This document shows positions 31,596 to 45,948 of a DNA stretch of 64,000 nt, in pieces (position 1 is the first letter of the stretch; every line of letters starts with the position of its first letter). The notes beneath the pieces were generated by a model, which saw only the letters and a program-made list of their open reading frames with translations, had not been told where the DNA came from and did not search any database. The translations under genes were made by a program, and so were the position numbers. This DNA comes from Panulirus ornatus. Its lineage: Eukaryota; Arthropoda; Malacostraca; Decapoda; Palinuridae. Where the stretch lies: contig NC_092251.1 in NCBI RefSeq assembly GCF_036320965.1, positions 4,598,501 through 4,662,500 of the forward strand, given 5' to 3'.

Positions 31596-32203
31596 CCCCC
31601 CACTTAAATGACGCGCCATGGTCTCTGGCAACAGGAAAGCCCGTTATCCGTCGTCTCCAGTGGTTTACTATCAGAGGAACACAGTATTACCCTTGAGCGT
31701 CTGATGCCTGCTGGATGTACAGACCAATGGCGCGTCAATTCTCAAGAGAACCGGGAAGCCTTAGAAAGCTTAGGAGGCGAAATTTCAACCCACCCGCATC
31801 CTCCTCCACTCGGAGAAGGAATTTACGCCAGACAGACGCATTCCACCGCCGACTATACTCGCACAGGCGATGGGAACTGGGGAAACGCATGCTTTAAAGG
31901 GTTCCAGCGGTTCAGAGATCCGAAACTCCGAGGTGGGGGAAGATTCTGATGCGCATTTCCACCGATCCGTGAATATTTCAGCCCCACTGGTCAACCCTCT
32001 TGGGGTCCATAGTAAAGGCGAGGCGTCAGAGGTTAATGGATGGATGGACTTAAGAACAGAAGGGACAGACAGGTGGTGAGATGAAAGGAACTCGCGGATG
32101 GTTAGAAGAAGTAGGGATACAAGGAGATGGATGGTTAGGTAAATGTATAGATAGCTGGAGGGATAGATGGTTGGATATGGGTGGATGAATGGACGGACAG
32201 ATT

Positions 32204-32229
32204 CACACACACACACACACACACACACT
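32204..32229. repeat. (CA)n microsatellite
   Basis: 26 bp, preceded by GGATGGATAG-type degenerate repeats from 32035. Confidence 0.9.
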
Positions 32230-32905
32230 TTCGTACATGCGTATCTGAGTCACCAGACACGTCATATTCCGTGAATTCATCACCTTCCCACACTCCTGTA
32301 CAGACAGCTGACTGTCACAGACTCAGCGAGTCACCTCCGCAAGAGTCACGACTCGTTCCTCCCACCCAGCCAGGCGCGTGTGGCAAACGCTAACAACAAG
32401 TGACAACTGGCCACGAAGTTCCTCAGGGCCAAATGCACAGCGGGAGTGCAATGTGGTCTTGGAATTATCCTTAAATCCTGACGAAGGTGGTGAAGATTTT
32501 TCCTGCTGCTGGATGTAAGTTGACGTCGAAGGCCTTAGTGACTGTGGTGGTCGACTGGAACGAAAGTTCAAACCAACCAACCAAGGATCCGACGCCCATA
32601 CACAGCCACTAACATTCATTCAAAAAGATGTTTCGAAAAATGATTCGATCCACTGACAAATGCAAGTATACAAACGATTGATGCCTCGGCCATTCATCCT
32701 TTCTGATCAACCGAGTCTGTTTGGTGAGAAGATGGATATGTTTCAACCTTTTACTCAAAGCACAGTTTAGTTTAGCTCTGATGAGCAGCAGGCCAGCTAT
32801 TTAGGTCAGGATTTACGCGCAGTCCTACCCTACATATGCACCTACATTGAATTTTTCCCTCCTCACCCCAACTCTACCCTCACATCCATCTTCATTCTAG
32901 CCCTG

Positions 32906-32909
<4 letters not shown>

Positions 32910-32988
<79 letters not shown>
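32910..32988. repeat. (CT)n microsatellite with short (CA)n end
   Basis: About 72 bp CT then CACACAC. Confidence 0.95.
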
Positions 32989-35652
32989 CTGCCCATCACC
33001 CTCCCAACCCCATACTCCACGCTCATTCCTTACCATCAAAGGCCCATTAAGAGAGAGTCTGTCTTTCCTTCTTCCCTCTGCCTTTCATTGGTTATTACTC
33101 CTGACGATTCGAAGACGTTCATTTGTTATTCCCTTAACCTTCTTCTTCTTCTTCATCCCTTTATCACTTCCCTCCTCTGACCTTTCCTTGCCTGTTATCT
33201 CTATTAGCAAACATCCAAACACGACACATACACGAAGTGTTTCGGTCTGTGATAGGCCCTTTGTTTTACGTAATTGTAAGAGGCCATTGCACAGCCACCA
33301 TTGCTGCAATTAAGCCTTGACGGGAATTTCTTCAGCTGATGGTCCCTGGGGGGAAAGAAAATCGTGATATTATGTTTTGAATATGTCGTTGAATAGGTTG
33401 GCCGTGCTCCGTGTGCGTAACACGGTCGTGTTCTTGAAGTGTTAAAACAAAGAATTGCCCTCGAACTCAAGGACCTCGTTTATCATTCACCAGAAGTTTA
33501 TCATTCCGGGAAGTAAGGGCTCGTTTACAAAACGAACAGGTAAAACATAAACGTTTGTGTTAGAGGAACAACGTTTGAGGACTCCTAAGACACAAACAAG
33601 ATAGGGTATCATCTTGCCAACCAGAAACTAAAACGTTTCCAAGCCTTTCCCTTTGCACATCTCATATTCGTTTTATCATGCGGGACTTTACAGCCAAAGA
33701 TTCTTAATAATGTTGTGGGATGTTGTGAGAAGTATTACTGCTGCTGGATATTACTTTCTTGAGGTTGTGGTCACTAAAGAATGTAATTCTAAGTCACATT
33801 TCTCGTACAGTATTAGACGACAATGTCTATGTGCGGAGTTAAATACAACAGAAAAACCTAAAGGAATGATTCACTCTGTCTTTGAAGATTTTTTCATATC
33901 ATTCGACATTTTCTCGAGCATTGCAGAAACGTTTGGGTACTGTTGATGAAGTTTTCCACACGATCTGTTAATTCTGGCATTGTAAACCATGTCTTGGAGC
34001 CATAAGACATAAAATTGTGATCACTAGGTCGCTAAACTGTCAGCTCGGCTTCAAGAAAACATGACTTTTTCCTTATTCAATACAAAAGCTTATAAATTTC
34101 TACTTTTTAAAGGTTAACTTTAGCATTGCGGCACTTTGAGTAAAACGACAATTTGAGGTGACTGAATGTATTCTTCTGTCGTTTCATAAGGGAATACGCA
34201 TCGCAAGACAATGGCTAAGGAAACTCCTTTACATTTATTCCTTCTTCCTCAGACCTTCAACAAACCCTTGGATGTTAGGATAATGTCACTCTAAGCGATC
34301 GAGAATATGCATTAAGGATACGATTATTGTCCTGCAACACTAAACCAGGTCAAAGACCAACAGGTCTTTTGTTATCTGGCTTTTCTCTGTGGTTCCATGA
34401 ACTAATTTCAGCACTAGTACTGAACTTCTGCCTGCGTTACTCTCTCGCTGTATACCACTCGTCTGGGAACGAGCCACTTGCTCCCCAGGGACTTGTAAAG
34501 TCCAGCCTGTGGGTGTAGGAAGGGGGAATTGTGGGGGAGGGGGCGAGGGAGGAGGGAGGGAGCAGTCACACTGCTATATTACGGTTCGTGTCGAGTGATA
34601 GCAGCTATAACCCGGCCACAACATATGACGACCCCCATCAAAGCTCCTGTGTTATTATACGGTAGTCCTGGTCGGTCCTGCCTGGGAGGCTCGGCCGCTG
34701 GATGGAGTCTTGCGGGACGCAACAGTTTGCTGCCGGTTCGTGGCAGGTGGTCGGGCGGTGAGAGGGTAGTTAAGGCATAAAGGGCATCGTTAGCGAGGCC
34801 AGCACCCGCGTTCCTGATGGTTCTCCCCTGCCTCAATGATACAAGGGAGAACGTGTTAGTGCTCATAACTTGAGTGGATGTTTGTGTGCGTGTGCGAGGA
34901 TAGGGCCGCTTGTGTATGCATTCATATTTGCATTTCCTCGACATTGCTGTATGGTGCTGGTGGTATTTATGATTTCTGTTTTACGATAATGGAATTTACG
35001 AATGGCAGCTTTGCGAAAAAAAAAAAAAAACAAGTCTTAGGAGGAAATCCTTGACTGGAGACGAGAAACGTATACAGTTTCGGGAAGTACAGGTTACTGG
35101 GGCCATCTTGTAAATGACAATCTTTTCAATGTCCGTCATCTTGATTTCAGTCCAATATTTAGATCATTACTATATTTTTCAGCTGCTGCAGACTGCATCT
35201 TCATTGTGCCATGAGCGTCTGGTCATTCTTGTAAATGAACTTGAGCATTTACGTCTCGCTTTCCATCAAATGAGGAGGAAAAAGTTTGCTCTTATTTTCC
35301 GACATGACAAAACACCACCATTCGCTATTATCGAATCTCGATTAAACTGAAGCCAGTTTGGTAGAGGCAGGAGAATAATCGTGAAAGATATACGTCCGTC
35401 TGACACGTTTTGGTCCTGATCCAACCAGTGTCGATGATTTAACCTCCATCATTTGACCCTCAGTAGGAAGCGAGGCATCATACTGAGGAATTTTGGGAAG
35501 CGCACAAAAGGGAAATGAGAATACGTCTCGTAGTATTGAGAGATGAAGGAATATACGATTCAGTATTCCCTTTCCCTCGCGTGAGATGATGTCGATAACA
35601 ACTTTATTCCAGCACACAATGCGTAGATGATGTATGCAACTGAAGAGGGGGG

Positions 35653-35767
<115 letters not shown>

Positions 35768-36616
35768 TTTGGAAGAGGTCCAAAAGAATATGATGGGGAG
35801 CTGTTAGAGTGCATCAGGGAAAGTTTGGTGAGCTGGAAAAAGGGAAAGAATCAGAGGATCTGCAAAGGAAGTCGGGGGGGGGGGGTATACTCCAAGGATT
35901 CTGATGTATCTTGGTAAAGGATCATGTAAAGAGAATTCGAACGTCTTCAAAAATCCTCCAAGGGAGTATTTAAGTAATTCTATATCCCTCTTTGTCATCC
36001 GAAGATCCTCGAGAGACGTGGAAGGAAGGACAATCGATGGATCTTTAATTAAAGGGGTCATGTAGAACTCTGAGAGCACGAAGGAATTCAAGAACAGAGA
36101 GTTTGAAGATGTAAAGGACTGAGAAAGATGTCTGAGGATCTTGGAGAACTAAAAATCAACTATGATGTAAAATTCTCTTATCTATCTAAATAATCACCAT
36201 TTAGTACAGCTGCTTATCTGAATGCCCACGTTTCTGTATTTTCTGTAATTCCAACTTCAGAGTATAATGATTATCCTGACACATACCTTCATTCAGTCGA
36301 CAAGCAATTTCCTCAAAAAAAAAAAAACCACTCTATGGTTGTCTTCCTTCTATGTACATCTTTCTTCATTCTGGTGGCAAACTTTTCTTCATTTTCCATC
36401 GTACGTCATTAGCTTTCTTCACTCGCATCTCCCTCTCTATATTTCTCCTACATTACCCTCGACGACCCCTGCCACGACTCTCCATCCCACCAAAATACTT
36501 GTTTTGATCCACATACATCCCGTTCTCTCCCTTCTTTCACCAAGCCAGGGGTCATTAAACTGTTTACTGCATGGCAAATGATGGCAATATAGCCAGAAGG
36601 TCAGGCCAAGGGGGCG

Positions 36617-36618
<2 letters not shown>

Positions 36619-36695
<77 letters not shown>
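36619..36695. repeat. (CT)n microsatellite
   Basis: 77 bp pure. Confidence 0.95.
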
Positions 36696-36699
<4 letters not shown>

Positions 36700-36838
36700 G
36701 CCCTACCGCAGGCCATCATTCCATCAACCCCATGACTGGCGTGCGTAATGCAGTTCCGTCATTTTAGGGCGTGGGAGAGAGAGAGTAGCATATCTTTGTA
36801 ATGGTAGAGAACTGGCTGTACGAAATGGGAGCCAAGTA

Positions 36839-36950
<112 letters not shown>

Positions 36951-37046
36951 CATCAGCATCCCGTTTTCTCCATCATCAATTCTCGATCTAGCAGCCACTA
37001 GAAGATAAGAGAAAAACAAAGCTTTGTTCCTTACAGCCCCACTACG

Positions 37047-37047
<1 letters not shown>

Positions 37048-37104
<57 letters not shown>
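37048..37104. repeat. (CA)n microsatellite
   Basis: 57 bp pure. Confidence 0.95.
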
Positions 37105-37107
<3 letters not shown>

Positions 37108-37559
37108 GCAGCCCCTCGATCTGTGGGCGACACACAGTGCTATACGTCATCTACCCCTGCGGAAGGAGAACGAGCTTAACTTCAGACGTCAGTATGGTCG
37201 AATCAACAACGCCAACACTGATAGACCTCAATCCTCATTGCGGTGGCGGTGCGTTTCAGTCTCCTCCCCTTATATCAGGGGGAGAATATGGCCATCTCGG
37301 CCGCCGGTGTCATAACACGAAAGTTATGGAGGGGTATATAGTGTGTGTGTGTGTGTGTGTTGACCGAGGTGTATTCTGGTTAACCTTGACCCTTGACCGC
37401 ATAGGGTGTGACTGCTGGGGTATGATAGTGCGGTTCCTGGTCTGACCCCTGTTGTTAACCTAGCTTCAAAAGATGAGTCAAGGAAGAACACACGATTCCG
37501 TGACCAATGTCGAATGCTGCAAATCACAGAGGATCCTGCGTATCAAAAGAACTGTTGAG

Positions 37560-37840
37560 TATGACCCCCTAAACTGGTCCATACGACCTCTCAACTGAAC
37601 CATATGACCTTTAGAGAGGCCCATGTGACCTTTGAATTGCACCACATGACCTCTAAACTGACCAATACGACCTTTAAACTAGATAATATGACGCAACCTT
37701 TCCACATAACTCCTAAATGGTAACGTGCGAACTCTATAAACTCACCCATTTAACCCGTTTTCCCATATGACCTCTAAACTATCCCATATGACCTCTAAAT
37801 TGTCCCATACGACCCACAAACTGGCCTATACGACCCATAA
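37560..37840. repeat. degenerate 21-bp minisatellite
   Basis: About ten or more units resembling CTAAACTGACCCATATGACC(T), with clear 21-bp spacing in the first half and decay further on. Confidence 0.65.
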
Positions 37841-38655
37841 AACTGCAAGACTCCTTAGTTCACTCATCACCACTGCCTGACGGTATATGCCAACACTTGA
37901 GTATCTTGGGGTCTTACATTACACATCAAATTGATTCATTTTCCAGTAACTTTATCTTGACCCTAACATACTCAAGGGAAGTTAGCGTTCTAAATCTAGA
38001 GGCAATTCAAACATTGAATGAGAACGTGAAAAATGAATGAATGCGGTGGAGGCAATGAAGAAAATGGGAGCGACGCAATGAAAGAAAGAGGGTAGAGGGA
38101 TGGAACGGGTTAGGAAGGAGAAGGTAGGAAAGGCACATGACAAGAACAGACACAAGGATAGTACAGAGCAGTCAGTGCTGCCCGATGCAAGCAACGCTCT
38201 CTTAACGTAGGGGTATTTGCGTCATGACTTAGACGCTGTAGCAATACAAAGCAAGTGTGTGTTGTCTGATATGGAGATCAGATGTAAATGTATCCTTCCC
38301 GTCTTAGAAAGCTTAAGCTGAACACTTTAAGCAAAAGCTGGCTCTAATTACCACGGCCTCACGACCATACGTCAAAACGTATGATTAAAAGATAAAAATG
38401 TCGTACGATGAGTCCAATCTAGTTCACTAGAGTAAACTAAAGGAATGGATTCTTTGACGATCTATCATGACCTAGATTTCCGTTCTGGGAATACGGGTTC
38501 TTATGGCGATGTGGTCTGGTTCAGTCAAGTGTCAGAGTGTGAGGGTACGTGTTCATGTAACCTCTAGAGCCTAACCTCATATGCAACGTAGATTTTATGT
38601 ATACGGTCATTGATCTGTACAAATTGCTTTCGTTTGCTATGTCAAATTATGATAT

Positions 38656-38813
<158 letters not shown>

Positions 38814-39481
38814 TGTACTACGATATAGAAAACTAACGAATTCTGCTCCCACATCAGCCCCTCGGGTGGTTAGCAACTGGGCCATCGTACCACCACGAAA
38901 AAAGAAAAGAAAAGAAAAAAAAAACTAAAATTCGTATCGTCCTGATATGGGGCGAGGCTTAACGATAATGCCAGGTGAGATGATAACCCTTTACCGGGTT
39001 TAGAATTCATAAACAGGTGTTCCAACCACAACATACACTGTGGTTATAACATCAAAAAACCCTTCTCCTCCTCTTACCACCATAAAAAAATTTAAAAACC
39101 CTCCCTCCTTCCTTCCTCTTCCCCCGGTCCACGTACCACGATAAAGGGGATTGAACGTAAGTTCGCTCTCACGTTCCCTGACGGAAAAAAAAAAGGTTTC
39201 TTGAATCATGGAGGGGCTGAACATGGATGCTCAGCTGTTCACCTCCGGGGGGCATTATAAGCCTGGCCACGATACACTAATGAGACGGAGGCTGGCGAGG
39301 AAGGAGTTAAAGATCTTTATGGACGTGGAAATGGGTGAAATTTTTTTCCGTTTTTTTTTTCTTTGCCTATTTTCTCCTTTTTTCTTTTTTTTTTACGGAA
39401 AACAGGTAATAATGGTGACGTAACTTACTTCTTTTCAGAATTCAGCCACTGACAGTTTCAGAATATAGCCAGCATCATGTG

Positions 39482-39483
<2 letters not shown>

Positions 39484-39513
<30 letters not shown>
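39484..39513. repeat. (CA)n microsatellite
   Basis: 30 bp pure. Confidence 0.9.
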
Positions 39514-39516
<3 letters not shown>

Positions 39517-40403
39517 TCATACATATTTCATCAAGGTTTATAAGGGATTACAAAGCTATACTGTGCTGAATTTAAACAAAATCTATGATTCATTTTGCAA
39601 CAACCCTTTACACATGACATCTCTCGAATATACTCATTTGTACCATAATTACAGAGACACGCCTCCTCTGGGTTAACCCAACTGGGAAAGTTTCAAGTTC
39701 AGAATGTTTGTAACTTTAACAAGATGTTAAGATATATATATGATGCACGACGAGGATATCTTAGTTTCCCTTCTGGGTAAAGAAAGGAAGAGAGACGAGT
39801 CTAGAGCGACCTCTAGATTTTCCGTATCATAAGCATGTCATGCAGTTTGAGTGTGGAACAGTTTGACTGATCACCCCGTCGTGTCCGCAACTTGGAAAAT
39901 ATTTCAGAGTCGGTGAAAGAGATTCGAAGAAGTGAGCAATGCGTAGTGTATTATGAGATGCACGAGATCAAAGGGGTGAGGAAATATCCGGTCTCTCTCT
40001 GAAAGTGAGATTTGACTGAGTTAATATGACGGAAGAAAAGTATGTATAGCAACTGTGTTGAAAAGGGAGTATGGGAAAGGTGGCGGAGGAGGGAGAGAGA
40101 GAGAGGAGAAGAATATAAATATGAGACGTTATGTGATAACGTGAGGAGCTGGGAAGGACTGTAAAACTGGAGCAAACGTCGAATGTGAGTTGTTTGCAAG
40201 ACAAATAACCAAATGTAGAACATGAATGATATAGAGAATAGAAAAAGAGTGAATAACTCTAGTGATACAAAGTATGAACGATTGATTTGACAGATAGAAT
40301 AATACGAGAAGTTCTTGGAAAAGCATCATTATAGCAACAGTGAAAAGAAAGGAGAAAAGAAAAGGTCAGAGATGTTACAGTATACTGTAACTAGCAGCGG
40401 ATG

Positions 40404-40406
<3 letters not shown>

Positions 40407-40455
<49 letters not shown>
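40407..40455. repeat. (GT)n microsatellite
   Basis: 49 bp pure. Confidence 0.95.
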
Positions 40456-40460
<5 letters not shown>

Positions 40461-40505
40461 GTGTGAGGAATGCCTAGAAGACTTGATGAATAATATCAAT
40501 CAAGC

Positions 40506-40595
40506 ATAATGGGACGCTATCATATCAAAGTTAGGTTTCGAAGGAGGAAGATAATGGGACGCTATCATATCGAAGTTAGGTTTCGAAGGAGGAAG
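40506..40595. repeat. 45-bp tandem duplication
   Basis: Two nearly identical copies beginning ATAATGGGACGCTATCATAT. In frame on the minus strand as two 15-residue repeats. Confidence 0.8.
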
Positions 40596-42038
40596 ATTAC
40601 TTGTCTGAGTCGGATAGTTCGTACTGGGCGCCCAAGGGGAAGAATATAATACTCCAAGGGGGATTGGGAAGCCGGAATGGCAGTCGAAGGTAGCAGTTTC
40701 CAGCCCTGGGGAATTTCCGTTTTGAATTAGCAATATGACCTGAGAAGGATTAATCAAGCTGTTGGGATTTCCAGTGATTTCCTTCGGGCCGATGGTCTTT
40801 CTTGGATTAACTGTACTGCTTGGCTTTGTTCTAAGGGGGTTATGGTCTCTCCGGATCTGTCCCAGGTCTGACGGATGCCTATGTAGCTTTTATACACGAG
40901 TAGACAGACCGGCTCCTTTTAGCAACACCGTCACAAAATGAGTAACCAAATGCCCGATAGATCATGGACGGATATTGCCATAAACGATTAAAGAAATATG
41001 GATGATTTGGCGCCTAATGGAATCTATAGTTTGTATATCAGGAATGATTTAAGGTATGTATCCTTCGGGTTCGTAAACATGACTGTAAATGTATATCAGA
41101 GGTTTTAACATCTTGCCGATGTCACTTATGTATACATCAGGTTATAACCTCATAGTAAAGTGAATGTTAAATAGTTGTAGAATTGTTTCATATCTTTCAG
41201 TTGCATGTAATCTAATACCTTACCTCTGTAAAAAAAAAAAAAAAAATCGCAGAGCAAAGGTTCGAATCTCTGCAGGTCTCATTACTCCTTGACTTTTGTG
41301 GTGTTAACATCTTTATGCTCTCGTGGGGTTTGTGGTTTTGTGGTGTGCGAGTCTCTGCAAGATTCCTATTCCTTTAGGTTTGTAGTTTTGTGGCGTTGGT
41401 GTTGGTTTAGATGCTGTTTCTTCATGGTGGTGGTGATTGTGGTGGTGGTGGTTGTGGTGGTGGTTGTGATGGAAAGAGAATGTGGGGGTGGTGGGTGGGA
41501 ATGTCTTCTCAAGGTTCCTGTTCTTGTGGGTTTTATGGCTTTATGAAGTTTGTGTTTTTGCGGGACTTTATGGCTTCTGAAGATCCACGGTTTTTTTTTT
41601 TTTTGTGGGGTTTATGACTCTTCTGAGAATTTCGTCTCGCAGAGTTTATAGTTCAGCAATGTATTTGTTCTTATAGAGTTAATGTTTCTGCAATGTATTT
41701 GTTCTCGTACAGAGTTTATGGCTCTTTAGATCTTGTGTTCCAGCGGCGTTTATACCTGCGACGGGCCTCGCGTAATAGCTTCTAAAAGTAATATCTATAT
41801 CTACGAGGATGGCAAGTTTACGAAAGGTCGGTACTGCTCATCGTGCAAAGGTTGTGTGTGTGTTCTTATTACGGCCGTGTCTTCGCCGACGGACCAATCC
41901 ACGCGAAGTTCATTGCGTTGAAACGGACGGTATATAAACATGTTCCACGTGACGAGCAACGTTACAGCGTGATGCAGGTTATACAGTGGGAGCAAGATAA
42001 TGCTGCAGGAGGACGAGAAAAGTGATGTCGAGACGTGT

Positions 42039-42311
42039 GGGGGGGGGGGGAAGATGGAGGAGGAGGAGGAGGAGCGGGAGAATGAGGGGAGGAGGGGAAT
42101 AAGAGGAAGGAGAAGAGGAGAGTGGAAAAAAGGGGAAAGATGCATGAGAGAGGAGGGAGATGAGGATGAGGCGGAGGAAGAGGAAGAAGAAGAGCAAAAG
42201 GTGGAAGAAGAAGAAGAAGAAGAAGAAGAAGAAGAAGAAGAAGAAGAAGAAGAAGAAGAAGAAAAGAAGAAGAAGAAGAAGAGGCAGAAGAGGAGGAGGA
42301 GGAGGAGGAGT
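42039..42311. repeat. G run plus (GGA)n/(GAA)n purine tract
   Basis: Almost pure purine strand over about 270 bp: G12, impure GGA, then long GAA and GGA. It explains the overlapping ORFs of up to 184 codons on both strands. Confidence 0.9.
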
Positions 42312-42849
42312 AAGAAGCGCACTTCTTCCCCGTCTGGTCGATCTCCGAGACACATTCAGTCACGAGCACCAGAAGCCTCATCACGGCGGTCTCTGGATCA
42401 GGTTTCCAGGGACGTATCCTCTCGCTCTCTGGATAAAGTCAGATCAACCTCAACGAGATATCTCCTCGGTCTCCAGGATACACACATAAGCTGGTCTATT
42501 CAGGTACAGAGGCTACACGGTGTTCTCGAGTTTGCACTTACTTCGTCCTTCTAAACACAGCCCATCGGGGTCAAGGGCATGAAGATGTCAGGTCACTTTC
42601 CGTTCACCTCCAGGAATATTCTCTTTAATATTTTTGCATTACTCATTCCCCCGACATCTTAAGACCACATGACGACCTGAAGTAATTCCATCCTATTTAT
42701 TTATTTCTGTCCTTCCTGGCTGGCCTGGAAAAGTTACGCAAACGTCAAAGGCTTCTTGATGCTCAACACATGGTTTATACGTCTCCAACATCAATTCTAC
42801 ATATATATATGTATATCACATAATACCCTCCAAAAGCCAGGATTCGCAC

Positions 42850-42855
<6 letters not shown>

Positions 42856-42883
<28 letters not shown>

Positions 42884-42884
42884 A
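42856..42884. repeat. (GT)n microsatellite
   Basis: About 29 bp. Confidence 0.9.
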
Positions 42885-43373
42885 AAGAGTACTGGCATTC
42901 ATAAGGAATAATGTCAGATACTTACATTCAACTGACCAGTGCTCGACTACATCATTAACTAACCTTCAAGAAAGACTTGAACCACGAATTACGACAATGT
43001 TACCGACCAACTGCATGAACACAACCAGCCCGCACTACGTGTGAAGACGAACCCATTTTTATCATCTAATGGCCACCGAATGTGTTCCCCAGAGATACAT
43101 GGGTAATATACAGATCCAACTTGGCAAAAATCCTGCAGGCAGAGATTCCCACAGCTTCCCTAACAGCCTTCCATTAAGAGTATCTTTATGATGGTAATTA
43201 CGTTCCATAATCTTGGGGGGAATGCAGGTCCTGACACACTCACCACCACTCTCTTGAAGTGGCCCGGGTAATGGGTGGCCTTACGCCCTCAAGCCTCCCC
43301 CTCCTCCACCTCCTCCTCCACCTCCTCCACCTCTTCCTCCTCCTGCTGACTTACGAAGGGTTCCCCTCGTGAC

Positions 43374-43431
43374 GGGTGGGGGCAGGAGAGGGGGGAGGGG
43401 GGTAGGAAGGGAGATGGGAGAGGGGGGTTGA
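43374..43431 (+). repeat. G-rich tract with G-quadruplex potential
   Basis: At least six runs of three or more G within 58 bases (GGGTGGGGG, GGGGGGAGGGGGG, GGGAG, GGGAGAGGGGGG), preceded by a CCTCC repeat at 43295-43340. Confidence 0.6.
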
Positions 43432-43550
43432 GGAGGTATCCTTCTTACCCCACTCCATCCCCCCCTGACCACCCTCTCATAACGAGGGTAAAGTTGTCGT
43501 TAAAGGAAAATAGATAAGATCTATTTCTCGTGAGGAAGACGCACATTGTA

Positions 43551-43749
<199 letters not shown>

Positions 43750-43962
43750 CTGCATAACACGCAACCCCCGCCCCCGAAAAAAACTGACCTAAGGAAATGA
43801 GAATGTCAGAGAGTAATTTATGGAGGGATTGCCTGGATCTGAGTTCATAAAGCATCTAAATTAACCTGGGAAGCCATGAGACGTTTCCGTGCTTTCATCT
43901 AAATAATTAGATGAAATGAATTTTTCCTTAAGTCACACTTCTAACGTATGCAAATGACCTAC

Positions 43963-44142
43963 GTCACTGTATCCCCACCACCACACACCCCCCAACCACC
44001 ACCACACACCCCCCCCAACCACCACCCCACCCAACCACCACACCACACCACCCCACCCAACCACCACACCACCCCACCACCACCCCACCCAACCACCACA
44101 CCACACCACCCCACCCAACCACCACACCACCCCACCCAGCCA
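43963..44142. repeat. CCACCACACC-type C/A-rich repeat
   Basis: Strand-asymmetric C/A tract built of CCACCACACCACCCCACCCA variants. ORFs on both strands are low complexity. Confidence 0.75.
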
Positions 44143-44190
44143 AATACGTTTTAGTGTCTCTTATGAGAGACAGACTAAAAAGAAAGTCCT

Positions 44191-44292
<102 letters not shown>

Positions 44293-45606
44293 GTGCATTT
44301 CTTGCATACGTCTTTATAAAACACGTGTCTACTAAATCTAGAATACTTCACCAGCTGAGGGGAGTGAGGGGGAGGGAAAAGACCGTACGTTACTCTTCTG
44401 AATAATGGCTTTCACCTGAGCTGTCTTGGGGTCTGGTGCGTGGAAACTGCCGTGGAATGAGAGTATGGAGTGTGATGTATGTACCGACTGTGTATAATGT
44501 CCTTATACTGTTAACTTCAGTTACTATGACACACATATTTTTCTCCACTGTGTTTTGTCCATCTGCGACCTGTAAACCCTGAAACAGATAAGAAGTAAAG
44601 AGTCGAAGGAGAGGGTTAATAGCTCACCTCTATATTGCTGTCGTAAAAGTTAGGTGTTAACGTTACCATACAAATAAAGAGAATAAGAGAAAGATCATCT
44701 AATGACACAAAAATAAAGAGAACAAGAGAGAGATTATCTCATGACATCAAGAGTAGGTTTATTCATATTTCAGGTCTTGACAGCGAACCTTTCGTACGAT
44801 TTTAATTTTCTCTCTTCTTCCGACATACTCTCTCTCTCGCCTTGCGTGGGTCGGCTTTTCCTAACGTAACTTTCTTACGTCGAACTTATAATACGTCCAA
44901 TGATGTTGCAGAAGGTGGTTAGGAATGTCGTGGGGAGGAAGACTACGTTTTAAGTGCAAGATCAGGGACGATCCGTCACAGAAAACCACTCATTGCCATG
45001 TACAGACAGAGGCAGAATCTGTACCTTAAGTATAATGACTCGTTGTGGCAGTCAGTCCACAGTCAATCCAGCTGTTCTTTCTTTCGTAGATGTTGGTCGA
45101 TAGATAATTTAGGTACCTGATTTAGGATAAGGTATTGGGTCATAGCGTTATTGAAATGGCCGTGACTAGGGTATTCAATCGCCCTAGACTTCTTATCAAC
45201 CATAAAGAAACATATACCGATAATTCCCACATTGGAAAAAAAGTGCAGTTTACCAGAATAAAAACACAATCAGACAACACTAAAGTCTCTTTATTATAAC
45301 TAAACCGGACTCTTTTCACCATCTGGTGTACTCCGGTCGCCAGTATTTTCTATCTAGAGGTAACAAAAAAAAAAAAGAAAACAATACTAGACAATTGCAT
45401 TCTTTCGTCCATGTATTCTGTCTCCCTCAAGACCTTTATTAGAAAATAAGAACGAGATGGGGAAACATCGAGGTGATGAATGACACCTCGGAGAACGCTG
45501 TAAGGATATTGCATAACGGAGTGAATGATGAATGATGAAGACGGAGTGCTGGTACTTACCCAGCCTGCACCAGATGATTCACCGAGATGAATAATATGTG
45601 GAGCTA

Positions 45607-45706
<100 letters not shown>

Positions 45707-45838
45707 CAACATACACAAAGTTGTAAATTACAAGAAATCCCTTGCGTCTGTGATATCATAATCTAAAATGAAGAAATATTGGGAGAAAAAAAGATAATAT
45801 TAAGAAACTTCTGAACGGGAAGACGTGTTTCGAAGAAC

Positions 45839-45948
45839 GAGGAAGAAGAGGAGGAGGAAGAGGGGAGGAGGAGGAGGAGGAGGAGGAGGAGGAGGAGGAG
45901 GAGGAGGAGGAGGAGAGGAGGAGGAGGAGAAGGAGGAGGAGGAGAAGC
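45839..45948. repeat. (GGA)n tract
   Basis: Triplet purine tract. It explains polyglycine/polyglutamate and polyproline/polyserine ORFs. Confidence 0.9.

Noticed and set aside
41250..41280. GGTTCGAATC as a tRNA T-arm
   Set aside because: No cloverleaf; only a local GCAGAG/CTCTGC hairpin is present.
41801..42554. Overlapping 124-184-codon ORFs on both strands
   Set aside because: Products of a purine-rich GGA/GAA triplet tract.
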